A stretch of 64,000 nucleotides of DNA, from the NCBI GenBank assembly GCA_963966185.1, contig CAWZYM010000148.1, positions 1,258,501-1,322,500 on the forward strand, in the 5' to 3' direction. Made by a program: the position numbers and the translations under genes. The stretch comes from Rhabditoides inermis (lineage: Eukaryota > Nematoda > Chromadorea > Rhabditida > Rhabditidae). Below, one piece after another: positions 46,264-56,548 of this stretch (position 1 is the first letter of the stretch; every line of letters begins with the position of its first letter). The notes under the pieces were generated by a model, which was given only the letters and a program-made list of their open reading frames with translations, ran no database searches and was not told the origin of the DNA.

Positions 46264-46547
46264 ACAGGGACGAGGAGGAAAAAGACCGCCGCTGCGTAGT
46301 TGTCGGAATGGAAGAGAACGAAGACGAGACGACGCTGACAGCTGCTGTAAAGAATGTGCTGACTGGACGCGAAGAAGACGAGAATATGGTGATCAAGGTC
46401 TCAGGTCTCGGTCGCTACGTGCGCCGGGACCTGACGGCCCTGGAGCGTGAGAGAGATTCGCAGCTTAGACAGTTTGTGTATAACTTGAATTGCAGGGCCG
46501 GATACATGATGTTTGTCGTGAGGGACATGATGATCTTGGAGAGGTAG
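46264..46547 (+). pseudogene. Retrotransposon ORF1-like frame, 3' part
   Basis: Continues the frame interrupted at 38041. RDEEEKDRRCVVVGMEE, then VIKVSGLGRYVRRDLTALER and FVVRDMMILER before a TAG stop. This order (RR-x-VVV-G-x-EE, RRDLT-x-ER, VVRD) resembles the RNA-binding ORF1 of CR1-like LINEs. A host gene of similar build is not excluded. Confidence 0.5.
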
Positions 46548-46759
46548 GTTCGCGCAGCGCCGCCGACTTCCTCCCCCGGAGCTGCCCCTATTGGAGGTAC
46601 TGTGGTTGGGGTTGACGTGACCGGTAATGCGCAGTAATGTTTACGTGCAGTCAGTATACTAAACTTTCGCTAGCAAATGTACGAAGTTTGAACACTCAGT
46701 CATTATTGTTTTGTAATCAACTATTTTTAGCTTCAAACTAATAGTGTGTTAATTATAAC

Positions 46760-47045
46760 ATAAACTTGTTTATGCTTTGATCAGTATTCCAAATTACACG
46801 TTTTTCTCTGCTAGCAGACCCCAAGGTGGTGGTGGTGGAGTAGGTATTTTTGTATCAGATTCTCTATCTCCTTCACAAATCGGAAGACCCTATTCCAATA
46901 ATAAATTCGAAGCTATATCTGTCAAAATCACAAATAATTCAGGAATTTCACTATGTATAATTGGTGTATACAGAAAAGGAAGTATTTATCATATACTGCG
47001 TTTCTTTACACATAATATATTATTTTCGCTGGAACGTTCAGTTTG
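46760..47045 (+). pseudogene. LINE endonuclease fragment
   Basis: ISIPNYTFFSASRPQGGGG, then GIFVSDSL and ISLCIIGVYRKG match the start of a CR1/Jockey-type apurinic endonuclease (IPGY...RxxxxGGGGV). It ends after about 85 codons. It is AT-rich, unlike the neighbouring ORF1 fragment, so it likely belongs to a different element. Confidence 0.65.
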
Positions 47046-47159
47046 AAAACATTGATAACAAAACGTGAACATATGAAATCTGTGTTTTTTCTGACAACAA
47101 GACACGCAAACTCCGGAAAGTGATGGCAAAACAGGAAAAAGTAACATCAGAAATCGATA

Positions 47160-47738
47160 TCTGGGGCCCTAACTAAGGTATCCTATCAATTTGGTTCGGA
47201 TCCGTGAGTGTGGCTCTAACGACACTCCTCGTAAATACCAATTAGCTAGAGGTAGAGGTATAAAAAGAGATAGGTTATAGAAAGACGAGAGTAAGAAAGA
47301 AATTCTTACGCCTCTCTCTCACCCCATAGGACAAGAGGACAAGACAAAAATGCAGCTGCCATGTGAGTTGCGAAAAATGAAAACAATAAAGGTAAGAGCA
47401 TATGGGGTGAGAGAGAGGCGAAAACGTACAGGGCTGGTTTTTAGCTACCTCATACCACCTCTGGCTGATAGAGAACGAGCCGTTGTGACCTAGTGGTTAG
47501 CGGATCAGGCTGTCAGACGAGAGGCTGGGGTTCGAGTCCGCGCACACGTTTTTTTTGTTTTGCTAGCACTTTCTGAACTTCGCGTTTCTAGTTTATAGAC
47601 AGAACACAGATAACAAATGTTCATGCTTTGATATAACAGTTTCCGTCAGTTGGTTGCAGTTGGGGTCCTAACTAAGATTCCCTATCAATTTGGTTCGGAT
47701 CCGCGAGTGTGGCTCTAACGACACTCCTCGTGAAATAT
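47160..47738. repeat. Pair of 72-bp direct repeats around a small inverted repeat
   Basis: CTATCAATTTGGTTCGGATC followed by GTGTGGCTCTAACGACACTC occurs at 47164-47236 and 47664-47735. Between them are an inverted pair (CGCCTCTCTCTCACCCCA at 47311, TGGGGTGAGAGAGAGGCG at 47404) and a tRNA-like module. No coding capacity. It may be a small LTR-like or nested non-autonomous element. Confidence 0.6.
47478..47552 (+). mobile_element. tRNA-like module
   Basis: TGACCTAGTGGTTAGCG (A box) and GGGTTCGAGTCCGCG (B box). It is the best preserved of the five tRNA-like copies, but the acceptor stem pairs poorly, so a functional tRNA is doubtful. Confidence 0.5.
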
Positions 47739-48054
47739 AAAAAGAAATATGACGCCATTAAGCATTATAGAACTGGGTTTTCTTCATAAAACAGCAGAGT
47801 AGTGTAACAGGTTGTGTAAGTTCGTGCATTTTTGACGGCCGAGGACCAATCTGAACCTTGGTTCGCATTTATCACTCAGAAGTTAAATGAATTTTAAAAA
47901 TAATTTTTGTATGAAGTGAAAAGCTACATTGTGACAAAACATTAGAAAAATATCGTCGATAAACGTGTCAAGATTTGTTTCGTAATCAGAATTAGAGGGT
48001 ACACTACCTTTAAAGGTTTCACTATTTAACGTGTAAGAAATGCATAATGTCATA

Positions 48055-50359
48055 TCAGCACTCGGAAGAGATGTTGAATCGTGTGGCGTACTCTGGATAC
48101 GTGCCCATATCATAGATCCACCAAGTCCACGTGTTCATCATCAACACATTGATCAGCACACAAAACACATTGAGGATCACTCCAGACGATGCCTGAAAAT
48201 ATAACGTGTGAAAGGAACGCAGTGAAATCGGCTGGTGTTTTACAAACATATCAAACTAAAAAAAGAAGAAGTATATATCACATAATTGCTGCTTACCATA
48301 TCGAGCATGGAGAGAACAGTGGTCTCGTAGACAATGGCATTTGAGGGAGTGGCCATGGGAAGCATGAATGCAAACGAAGGACCGACAGCCGCCGGAATGG
48401 CAAAGAACAGAGGATGCACGTGCATTTGCTCCGCCTGAAAAGAGAAGAATCAGTCACGATGATATGAACCATCCGATCGAGAAATTGGCAAACAAGAAAG
48501 GGTCTGACCATGTTGAGAGCAATGGGCACGCAGACGCTGGCTGTGGCGGCGTTGGTGGTGAACTCTGTCATGATCACCACGAAGACTGCGATGGCAGCCT
48601 GCATCATCTGCTTGTTCCACCCACTCAGCAGTGTCCGCATCACACAGCCTAGGTGCTGGCTCAGACCCGACACCTCAACACTCGCTGCTACCAGTGAGGA
48701 TATGTGCCGACCGCACCTTGACCGCCTCGGACACTCCGTAGCCGGCGCCCATGAGCAGGATGACGGACCATGGGAAACGGCGCTGCACCATGCCCCAAGT
48801 GAGCAGCGACTGACGCGGCTTGCTCGGACGGTTGCGCTCCGATGGCTTCCGCCAGAACACAAAGTCTGGTTTCTCGGCCGGCCAGAGGAACATGAGAACG
48901 GAGACGAAGATACCCGAGACCGAGTCAGTCAACATCTTCCTGCAATGGTTTTAGTTGGGTCTGAAGGGAAAGGTGACGAAACTCACTTGCCATACAGATT
49001 GGTCCAACCCTTGAAGAAGTCCCATCCGGGATCAGAGAGTACGAATGTGAGGGTCATGAGGAGGAAGAAGAACATGCAAGACTTCTCGCCGAAACTGAAT
49101 TGACTTGTATATTTTTTTTCTAATTAGTTAGTCATAATCAGTCTAACCGCATGGGTCCGAGTTTGTTGTACTGATCATGTATAGCGTCTTCCACTTGACG
49201 AATCTTTTCCTTCTCCTCGTCTGTCGATTTGCGGAAGATGGAAGCGATGTGTTTGAAGCCAAGATATTGGATCTGCAATGAGTGGTCAGTTAGTTCCACA
49301 CACTAAACACGTACCTGCACAATGAACCACGATGCGATCATGTACAGGAACATAGGCGGAATGGAGAACTTCATCCAGTACATGTAGTTGATGTTGTGGG
49401 CAGTGCCCGGGTATAGCCTGAACAAGGTATGCATATGCAATTGATCTCGATACTCACGAGTCCATCTGGTCGCGGAGAATGAGGTTCGGCGCCGTGCCAA
49501 CGATCGTGCCCGTGCCACCGATGAGCGACGCGTGACACACCATCAGCATGATACACTTGGATATGCCGCGGTCGTCCTTGCCCAGGCGGTTCAGCTCCAG
49601 CCCGGCCGCCGTCTCCGCATTCGACATCGTCTCCGCTCCGTGCGGCTGCAGCTCCAACTTCTTCGGGTCGGTCTTCATCCGCGGAATCATGATCGCCTCG
49701 ATAAGAGCGTAGGCGATGGGACACATGAGCGCGGCGGTGGCAGAGTCCGAGATCCACAGAGAGACGAACGTCGACGCGATCATGAAACCCATCATCAACC
49801 TGCAACAGTCATTGGTAGCAGCCACTGTGATTATCGATCGATGTACCAGTGAGTCTTGGCGCCGACTATGGTGAGGATCTTGAGGGCGACTCGCTTGTGC
49901 AGCTTGGTCTCCTCGATAGCCAGAGCCATGAGAAGAGTGGCGATGAACAACGATTGCACGTTCTGAACACGCGCATTCCAACCGATTGAATCAAGTTGTG
50001 CTCACATTCATGTATTTTCCCGAGACGACATGAGCAGAGAGAACGTGAAGTGCGGGGAAGAGGAAGATGGGCATGAGAGCTGTGATGGCGAGAGGAATCA
50101 CCTGAAATAGCCGACGCTATCAGTGACATCGATACAATATACAAGTACCTCCGATACCCAGTAGCACGAGAGAAGCATAATCACGAACAGACAGCTCCAC
50201 TTCTGCAATATTGATGGATATCGACTGGTTATCGATCGATTATCGAACCGGGTCATTGAAGACGAGGAGAGGAGAAAGGATAAGAGGTGCGATGAAGATC
50301 CATAGAGACCGCTTGTACACCAACATATCGCTGAACAACTGCTTGAGAGTCACGAGTTC
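48055..50359 (-). CDS. SLC13 sodium-coupled anion/dicarboxylate transporter
   Basis: Twelve exons from 50359 leftward (50359-50249, about 50203-50159, 50102-50007, 49961-49848, 49800-49458, 49411-49317, 49273-49149, 49096-48986, 48939-48715, about 48671-48509, 48436-48299, 48192-48055, stop TGA). Multiple membrane spans fit the NaC/INDY fold. Signature features are LWISDSATAALMCPI, the first SNT-type loop SLIGGTGTIVGTAPNLIL, MTEFTTNAATASVCVPIA, and MLPMATPSNAIVY near the C-terminus. Family members import citrate, succinate or sulfate with sodium at the plasma membrane. The long cytoplasmic loop after the fourth span is charged. An ATG (MLVYKRSLWIFIAPL) lies 30 bases into the first exon, the usual SLC13 start, but the exon is also in frame with the Ly6-like gene upstream. 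Confidence 0.85.
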
Positions 50360-50441
50360 CTGGAATTCGGAGTTTCACGGGTTCCAAGAGGAGGAATACG
50401 GTATTTTACAGTAACCATCTGGATAGTACAGAATCCCGTAC

Positions 50442-51151
50442 CTCTCCGAACGCGTCGGGAATGAAGAAGTAGTAGGCGACGAGGAACTGGACAGTGCAGA
50501 TGAGAAACACGGCGAGGAACACACACATGATCACGCCGCCGAACTTGCCCACTGCAGATGATTGGTCGTTGAATAGATTAGATTTATTTTGTTTCAGACT
50601 CAAATTCAGCTTGCACTCTCTTCTTTCGCGAGCAGACCTCACACCGCACGCCCCGTTGCGAGACTAGCTATACGGTGTTCTACCGTCGTCCACCCACCAG
50701 TGTGCGGGAGCACATTGGAGCGGATGCGGAAGATGTGCTGGTTGCACTTGTCTGCCGTGCAGCACAGCTTCTCGTTCATCTCAAGCTTGGTGATGTTTCT
50801 AGAAACGAAATCGATGGATTATCGATCGAATATCGACTCACCCAGTGTGCATAGTGCATTCCGATACCAGAGTGGCGTTCGTCTCACACCACGCAATCGC
50901 CTCGTCTTTGTGCAGTGACAGCGAGCACTACAAAAAACGATAATCAATCGATAATGGATCGATATGGAACTCACGGCGAGACAGTTGTTGGTGATCTTGC
51001 CGACGCTGGGGCGCTTGAGGCTGCCTGTGCCGTCGAGTTGTTCTCGCTGCTTGATGCCGTGGTAGCATGTGTAGGTGGTAGGGGCGGATGCAGGGACGGC
51101 AGGGAGAAGGGCCAGCAGGCGCAGCGCCCAGAGGAGCAGCCATGTCCGCAT
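50442..51151 (-). CDS. Ly6-like ectodomain with one membrane span
   Basis: Four exons: 51151-50975, 50927-50842, 50798-50698, 50551-50442. A signal peptide (WLLLWALRLLALLPAVPA) is followed by a cysteine-rich domain (TCYHGIKQ ... NNCLACSLSL ... WCETNATLVSECTM ... KLCCTADKCNQH), the three-finger Ly6/activin-receptor-like pattern ending CC-x3-D... here CC-TADK-CN. NAT and NIT are N-glycosylation sites. A span (VIMCVFLAVFLICTVQFLVAYYFF) closes the exon at FGE|. If the next intron is retained, the protein ends 11 residues later (stop near 50407). If spliced (GAG|gtacgg to CAG at 50360) it continues in phase into the SLC13 transporter. Nematodes have many stand-alone proteins of this type. Confidence 0.75.
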
Positions 51152-51342
51152 GGGACACCCACCAGACGGGAGGAAAGAGGAATGACGAAACAGGCAACAA
51201 CGAGATGCGTGGCCCCGCGCGAGAGTCGCACAGCCACAACAAACTCACGTCCTCAGGATAATGAGATGATTAGCATACGAATATGTAAATCTGTAGAGAG
51301 TCATACATCTAGAGAAGTCAGTATTCAGTACTATACCAAATT

Positions 51343-52045
51343 GTCTTTCAAAAGTACTTCCAAGTAAAAGTAGTTGGTTTGTACTGTTGTCTCAGTTGAG
51401 CAAAAGGACTGACATGTTTTCAACGGAGACATGTGCCAACAGGCTCTCTCTCTCTCATACCAGTGCAAAGCGGCCATATTATAATGAACGCGTTTACGAA
51501 GTTATGCAGTTATTATCTAAAAGCACAACTTCTGTTGTAACATAACACGTCGAATAATGCTGAGAGCCTGTTTGCACATGTCTCCATTGAAAACATGTCA
51601 GTCCTTTTGCTCAACTGAGACAACAGTACAAACCAACTACTTTTACTTGGAAGTACTTTTGAAAGATAATATCTGTCCTTTTCTTAAGTTTTGTTTCACA
51701 AAATTACATTTTCAAACACGTTCGCGATTCGCTGCGAGGATACCGACGCGCACCCGCTATTCGCCTATCTCTCTCTCTCTCACTCACACACAGAGGGGGC
51801 GGGGCGAAAGCGATTGTCCGACGCCCGCCCGACACCAATCTCAATCCGCACTCGAATGCGGACTCTCCGTATCTCGCTTCAAATTCAATCAAATTCAATA
51901 CAACTTTCTATAGCTCTATCGAATAGAGATGTGAATGCAATGTAACAGTGAAAATCACTTCAAAATGAGGAAAAGTGCTTCATCCGGGAAAAGTCGTTTT
52001 TGAGCATTCTAGCGCGCGGGAACATCCAGTACAAACGAGAGGGCG
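51343..52045. mobile_element. Composite repeat, copy A
   Basis: The first about 330 bases are a fold-back: ATTGTCTTTCAAAAGTACTT at the left is mirrored by AAGTACTTTTGAAAGATAAT near 51672, with over 110 bases per arm. A further about 370 bases are shared with copy B. It ends at a GC-rich hairpin (AGAGGGCGC/GCGCCCTCT, 52038-52063) absent from copy B. Confidence 0.8.
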
Positions 52046-52063
52046 CTGGCGCGCCCTCTCTAA

Positions 52064-52545
52064 TTTTTAGCGTAAAATAATCTAATAGTTCTTTGCCGAC
52101 CGCTTACCGTCCAATTTGCCTGTGGCACTGGTGATGTGAGAGCAGTGAATTCAAAAGTTTGCGCCGTGAGGGGAACGGACGAGAGTCTCAACTAACAAAA
52201 CAGCGAGTATAAAAAAGATATGTTATACAATGTAAATGTAGAAGTGTATTAAGTAAGAAAAACACACATGGAGCCTGCAAAACGTAAAGGTATTGCGATG
52301 GTACATAGTACATTCGAGGCGAACATTTTTATAAGCAATAGTTACAAGTTACAACTCTTCAGAATTCACCATAGGAAGAAGAATATCACAGTATATGGAG
52401 AATATCGCTATAAATCAGACAAATCACAAAAGAACACATTCTCTCATAGGTGGAGAAATTGAACAATATTCAGGTGCGGCACAGTATGAACAAAAACAGA
52501 TTAGTGAATCAATAAATAATTGAGAATTCTTTTTTTGAGTTTTGG
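52064..52545. other. Intergenic, no gene seen
   Basis: AT-rich spacer between copy A of the composite repeat and the 3' end of the GTPase gene. No exon-like signal was found. Confidence 0.5.
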
Positions 52546-52642
52546 TTATTGTTGGATGTCTTCAGTTGCCACTCCGGCAGTGTCGAGGTTCACATTGGCA
52601 TACAGACCCTCCTAAATGGGACCTCTCTTTCTCCCCCTCCTT

Positions 52643-52683
<41 letters not shown>

Positions 52684-55600
52684 CTCTCCCTTCCCTCCCC
52701 CACTTTCAAAGCATCGGGACTGTCGAGTAGATCGGCGATGATTCTCTTCTGTTTGAGGAAGTCGAACACAGCCCGTTCATGTAGTAGGTATTGCATGCCT
52801 GAATGCTTGACAGTTGCTGTCGGAATGGTCTTCGTGTATCTCTCTGTCTCACTCACCCCTCCTGTCTCCGATTCGCAGAGCGCGGAACACGGGGGCAGAG
52901 ACGAAGAAGACGTGCACCTGAATGAAGATGGAAGATCCTCCCTCTCTCTCTCCCCCTCTCCCTCTCCTCACCCTTCCACACAGCTCTGGCGCCTGTTGAG
53001 CTAGATAATGGTCAAATCGAGCAACACCTGAAATAATCGCATGATATCATATCGTTCTGATTAACTGAATAGCAAAAGATACATATTCGTGCATCTATTA
53101 TTATCGCTGTTTCCTACTAACATATAATCGCCAAATAGAGTATATCGTATCCCACCCTTGTCGATGTATCTCTGTTTCAGCAGGTCACACAGTGGAATCT
53201 CGTCTCCTCTCGAAATCGAAGCCAGCTGTTTGTCGCTCTTCGAATGCAGGAATATCACAGTGGCTGCGCGACGGTGCGCGATCTGGAAAATGGAAGAAAG
53301 TGGGACTATCTCAATGATTAATTGTACAAGATACATGTTCTTTCCCATCAAGAATCTTCCACGCACCTTGGCAAACGTGAGATCCGCATCGCTCGGTTTC
53401 CCGTTGATAAGAATGAAGAGAGCAGTGAAGTTGGACAGGTTGTGGCGACTGCAGAATGTGTATTATCATCTGTCTATTTCTCTCTTGTCTCTTTTGTTTC
53501 TTCCTTTATTCTCTCGCTGCTCACTCGATGAATTCGAAGTATGCGTTGACCTTCTTCGGATAGTGCAGTTCCCACAACGTGACAGAATACTGCAATACTC
53601 GAATTACTCGATATCTCAATGACACATTGCATGATTCAGGAATATGTCACAATCGATCAATCTACTCATCTCACCTTGAGTAGATCATCATCGAATTCGT
53701 ATCTCGTACAGTCACCAGGCTTCGTGCGAGACTGAAATCATAAAGTTTTGTGTGGTTGTGATAAGTTGCATGGTGATCTGACCCTGCCGGCAGCGAGTGG
53801 ATGTCTCCCACTCATTCCCCTCATTGCATTGATCATCGCACTCTTCCCAGCACCCGATGAGCCAATGAAACCGTAGTTGAAAGCCGTCTGAAATCGAAAT
53901 TGAAAATATGTTTGAATAAATGAAAACGTTACGATTATTCGCCTGTAGAAAGCAAATATCGATACCACTGAGTACAGTATGATTTGTTGTTCGCACCTTT
54001 CCTGCCCTCCTCACTCCGCACTTTGGCTGTTCCTGCCCGAACACACGGTCATCCACCCCGAACATGATCTCGAAACCCGCGTCTGCCAGGATCGTCGACT
54101 TGTGGATGGCAGAGTTCTGAGAGATAGTCAGTATTTCTACATTTCTTTCAAAAAGATTCACATGCAATCAATCAATTATTCTTACACACCTGAAGCACAC
54201 TGGCGGGAGGATGTACTTTCATGGAGGGAGAGAGGGCGCGCGCAAAGGCGTGGTCCTTCTGAAACCAAGAAAGTAAGAAGAACTAGGTAGGCGTTACCTT
54301 TTCGTATATGTTATCCAATGCATGGTCGAATTGTGCGCGGTAGATCGAGGAGTTGTCGTCCTTCTGAAGATGTTCGCATACTATCACGATTCACGATCGC
54401 CGGTTTTCTGTTCACCTGTCTCCTCAGGTATTGTGCCAGTTCGTAGTGGCAGTTGAGCTTCAGACCCACAGTTATCAGCAGCTTCTCATCGTCCATTTGG
54501 TAGTGCAAGTAGCTGGAACACACAATGTATTGTATGTACAACTGTGCACTGTATTTATTATAATTCACATTTTTTGTTATACATACCCAGTAGTTCCGCT
54601 GAGCAGGTTGCGAACAGTGCCGGAAGAAACGAAACAAACCTGTGAACAACGAGGTAAGCAGATGAACAACGAGGTAAGCGAGGTAAGTTCAAGACACAAA
54701 TAGAGGAGGAAACGAGCAACCACCCACATCTAGCTGTTGTAGTATCTGGGCGCGCTGTTGCTGCATGGACAGAGAGAACACGCGGCGGGCTGGAATATGA
54801 AAGCATGTGAGATGGCTGATGGTTGAAGGAAGTGCACCGACCCTTGTCCTCGTATCCCCTCTTGAGCATGTCGTTCACTGGACGACCCGACTCCCGCGAC
54901 TCACAATCGAGGTCGTCGTCTGTCTTCAATCAGCAATGCGTGATATGATAAACTTTCGTCGTGAAAATGTTATGAATGAGACTGGCGTACCTTGGTACTG
55001 AGTATGGTGATCTTTGTCCTCCTTGCGTGCACGACTCGTGTGAATGACACGTCCTCATCCCTGGGGGCTCCATCCGGGACACACACGAAGATGTGAGAGA
55101 ACAGCGACAGCTTGTGGGATCTGGTATGCAACTTTTAGATTCACAGACCTCAAAATGTCTTGATCTGATTGAGTTGAAACGTATTGACTCACTCGTAGAG
55201 CTTCTCCATGCTCATATCCCTGTCATACAGGTCCGTCATCTGGGAGACGGCACGGGGATAGGGGACCTCCCACAGTACTAGGTGCTGCAGGTGCTCCTGC
55301 AGGAACCTGAAAAAAATCATCACATTCATTCTAATAGTATCCAAGTGGAGGGTAGAAAGAAAAAAGAAGGGGTGAATGAATGGTTGTGTCTTCCCTGAAT
55401 GGCTCCATCACCCTGGCAGAGTCTGCCCCCGCCGCCTGTGGGTCTCCCATCTGCAGGCCCCTCAGGGCATTGATCAGAGCAGACTTCCCCGAAGACGGAC
55501 GGCCCACGAACGCAATGTTCTGACGGTTCTGAACACCGTGTTTTAGGAGTTTTCTGAATTGCGATTTCAACGCTTGATTAATGAAAAAACTCACCGAGTC

Positions 55601-56513
55601 CACAGGATGCGTTCCCTTGTTGAAAGTCTTTCCGGCGTCGAATTGGTAGTCTTCTATCGGGTTGTATACTGGATACGCGTCAAACTGAACAACGAATATT
55701 TTCTCCATATTGTTATGACGTCACTCTCCCACCTTGTCACCCCCGTATCCATTTCCATCCTGCGCGCGTCTATCTGTCGTGTTGAGTGCCTCGAACTGGC
55801 CCACCCTGAAAGTGACGCAGTGACGCAAACGCAAGCCACAACGCACCGGTCCTTTGCGTAGATGAGGTTGACGCCGCGCTTGTTGAGTGGTGTGATTGCG
55901 GGAAGACCACCGATGGAACGGGGAGCGGGGAGAGGAGATGAAAAGGCAGAGGAGAAGGGAGAGCTGAAGGATCGTATGTGTACAGTCTCACTGTGTGACT
56001 GACCCTCCGATCCTGCTGGGTGGCTGGCTGGGTGGCGGGTTGGCAGGCACTGGGGGAGTGGGCGACGGAGAGCGACGGCGAGGCAGAGGGCTACACAACA
56101 TCACATGGTTCCATACCCTCACTTCTTTTCCATTTCTTTTCAGTCAATCGTACATACGAACAAAAAACAGATACTGTGAATTTGAATTGATTACCTGACA
56201 CTGGCGAGCTTGGATGCGCCGTAGTTGTGGAGACTGGAGGGCAGACCGACTGATGCCTTGGACAGCGCGGTAGAGGTGAACGAGGGGATCTTCTGTAAGT
56301 GTACTCCTCTCTTCTCTTCTCCCTTCTCATCTCTCCCACCTGTGATATGCCGGAGTGCATCTGTGTAGAGAGGGCAGTGGTGAAAGAGGCGAGAGGAGCC
56401 GAGATAGAAGCCGCCAGGGGAGACTGGAATCACAATGCATATTTCGTTTTTCGTTTTGTGTGGTGTTTTTGCGTGATGTTTCCACACTTTCGTATTTGTT
56501 CATGATCATGAAG

Positions 56514-56548
<35 letters not shown>

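Noticed and set aside
47478..47552. Functional tRNA gene
   Set aside because: A and B boxes are present but the acceptor stem does not pair, so it is listed only as a tRNA-like module.
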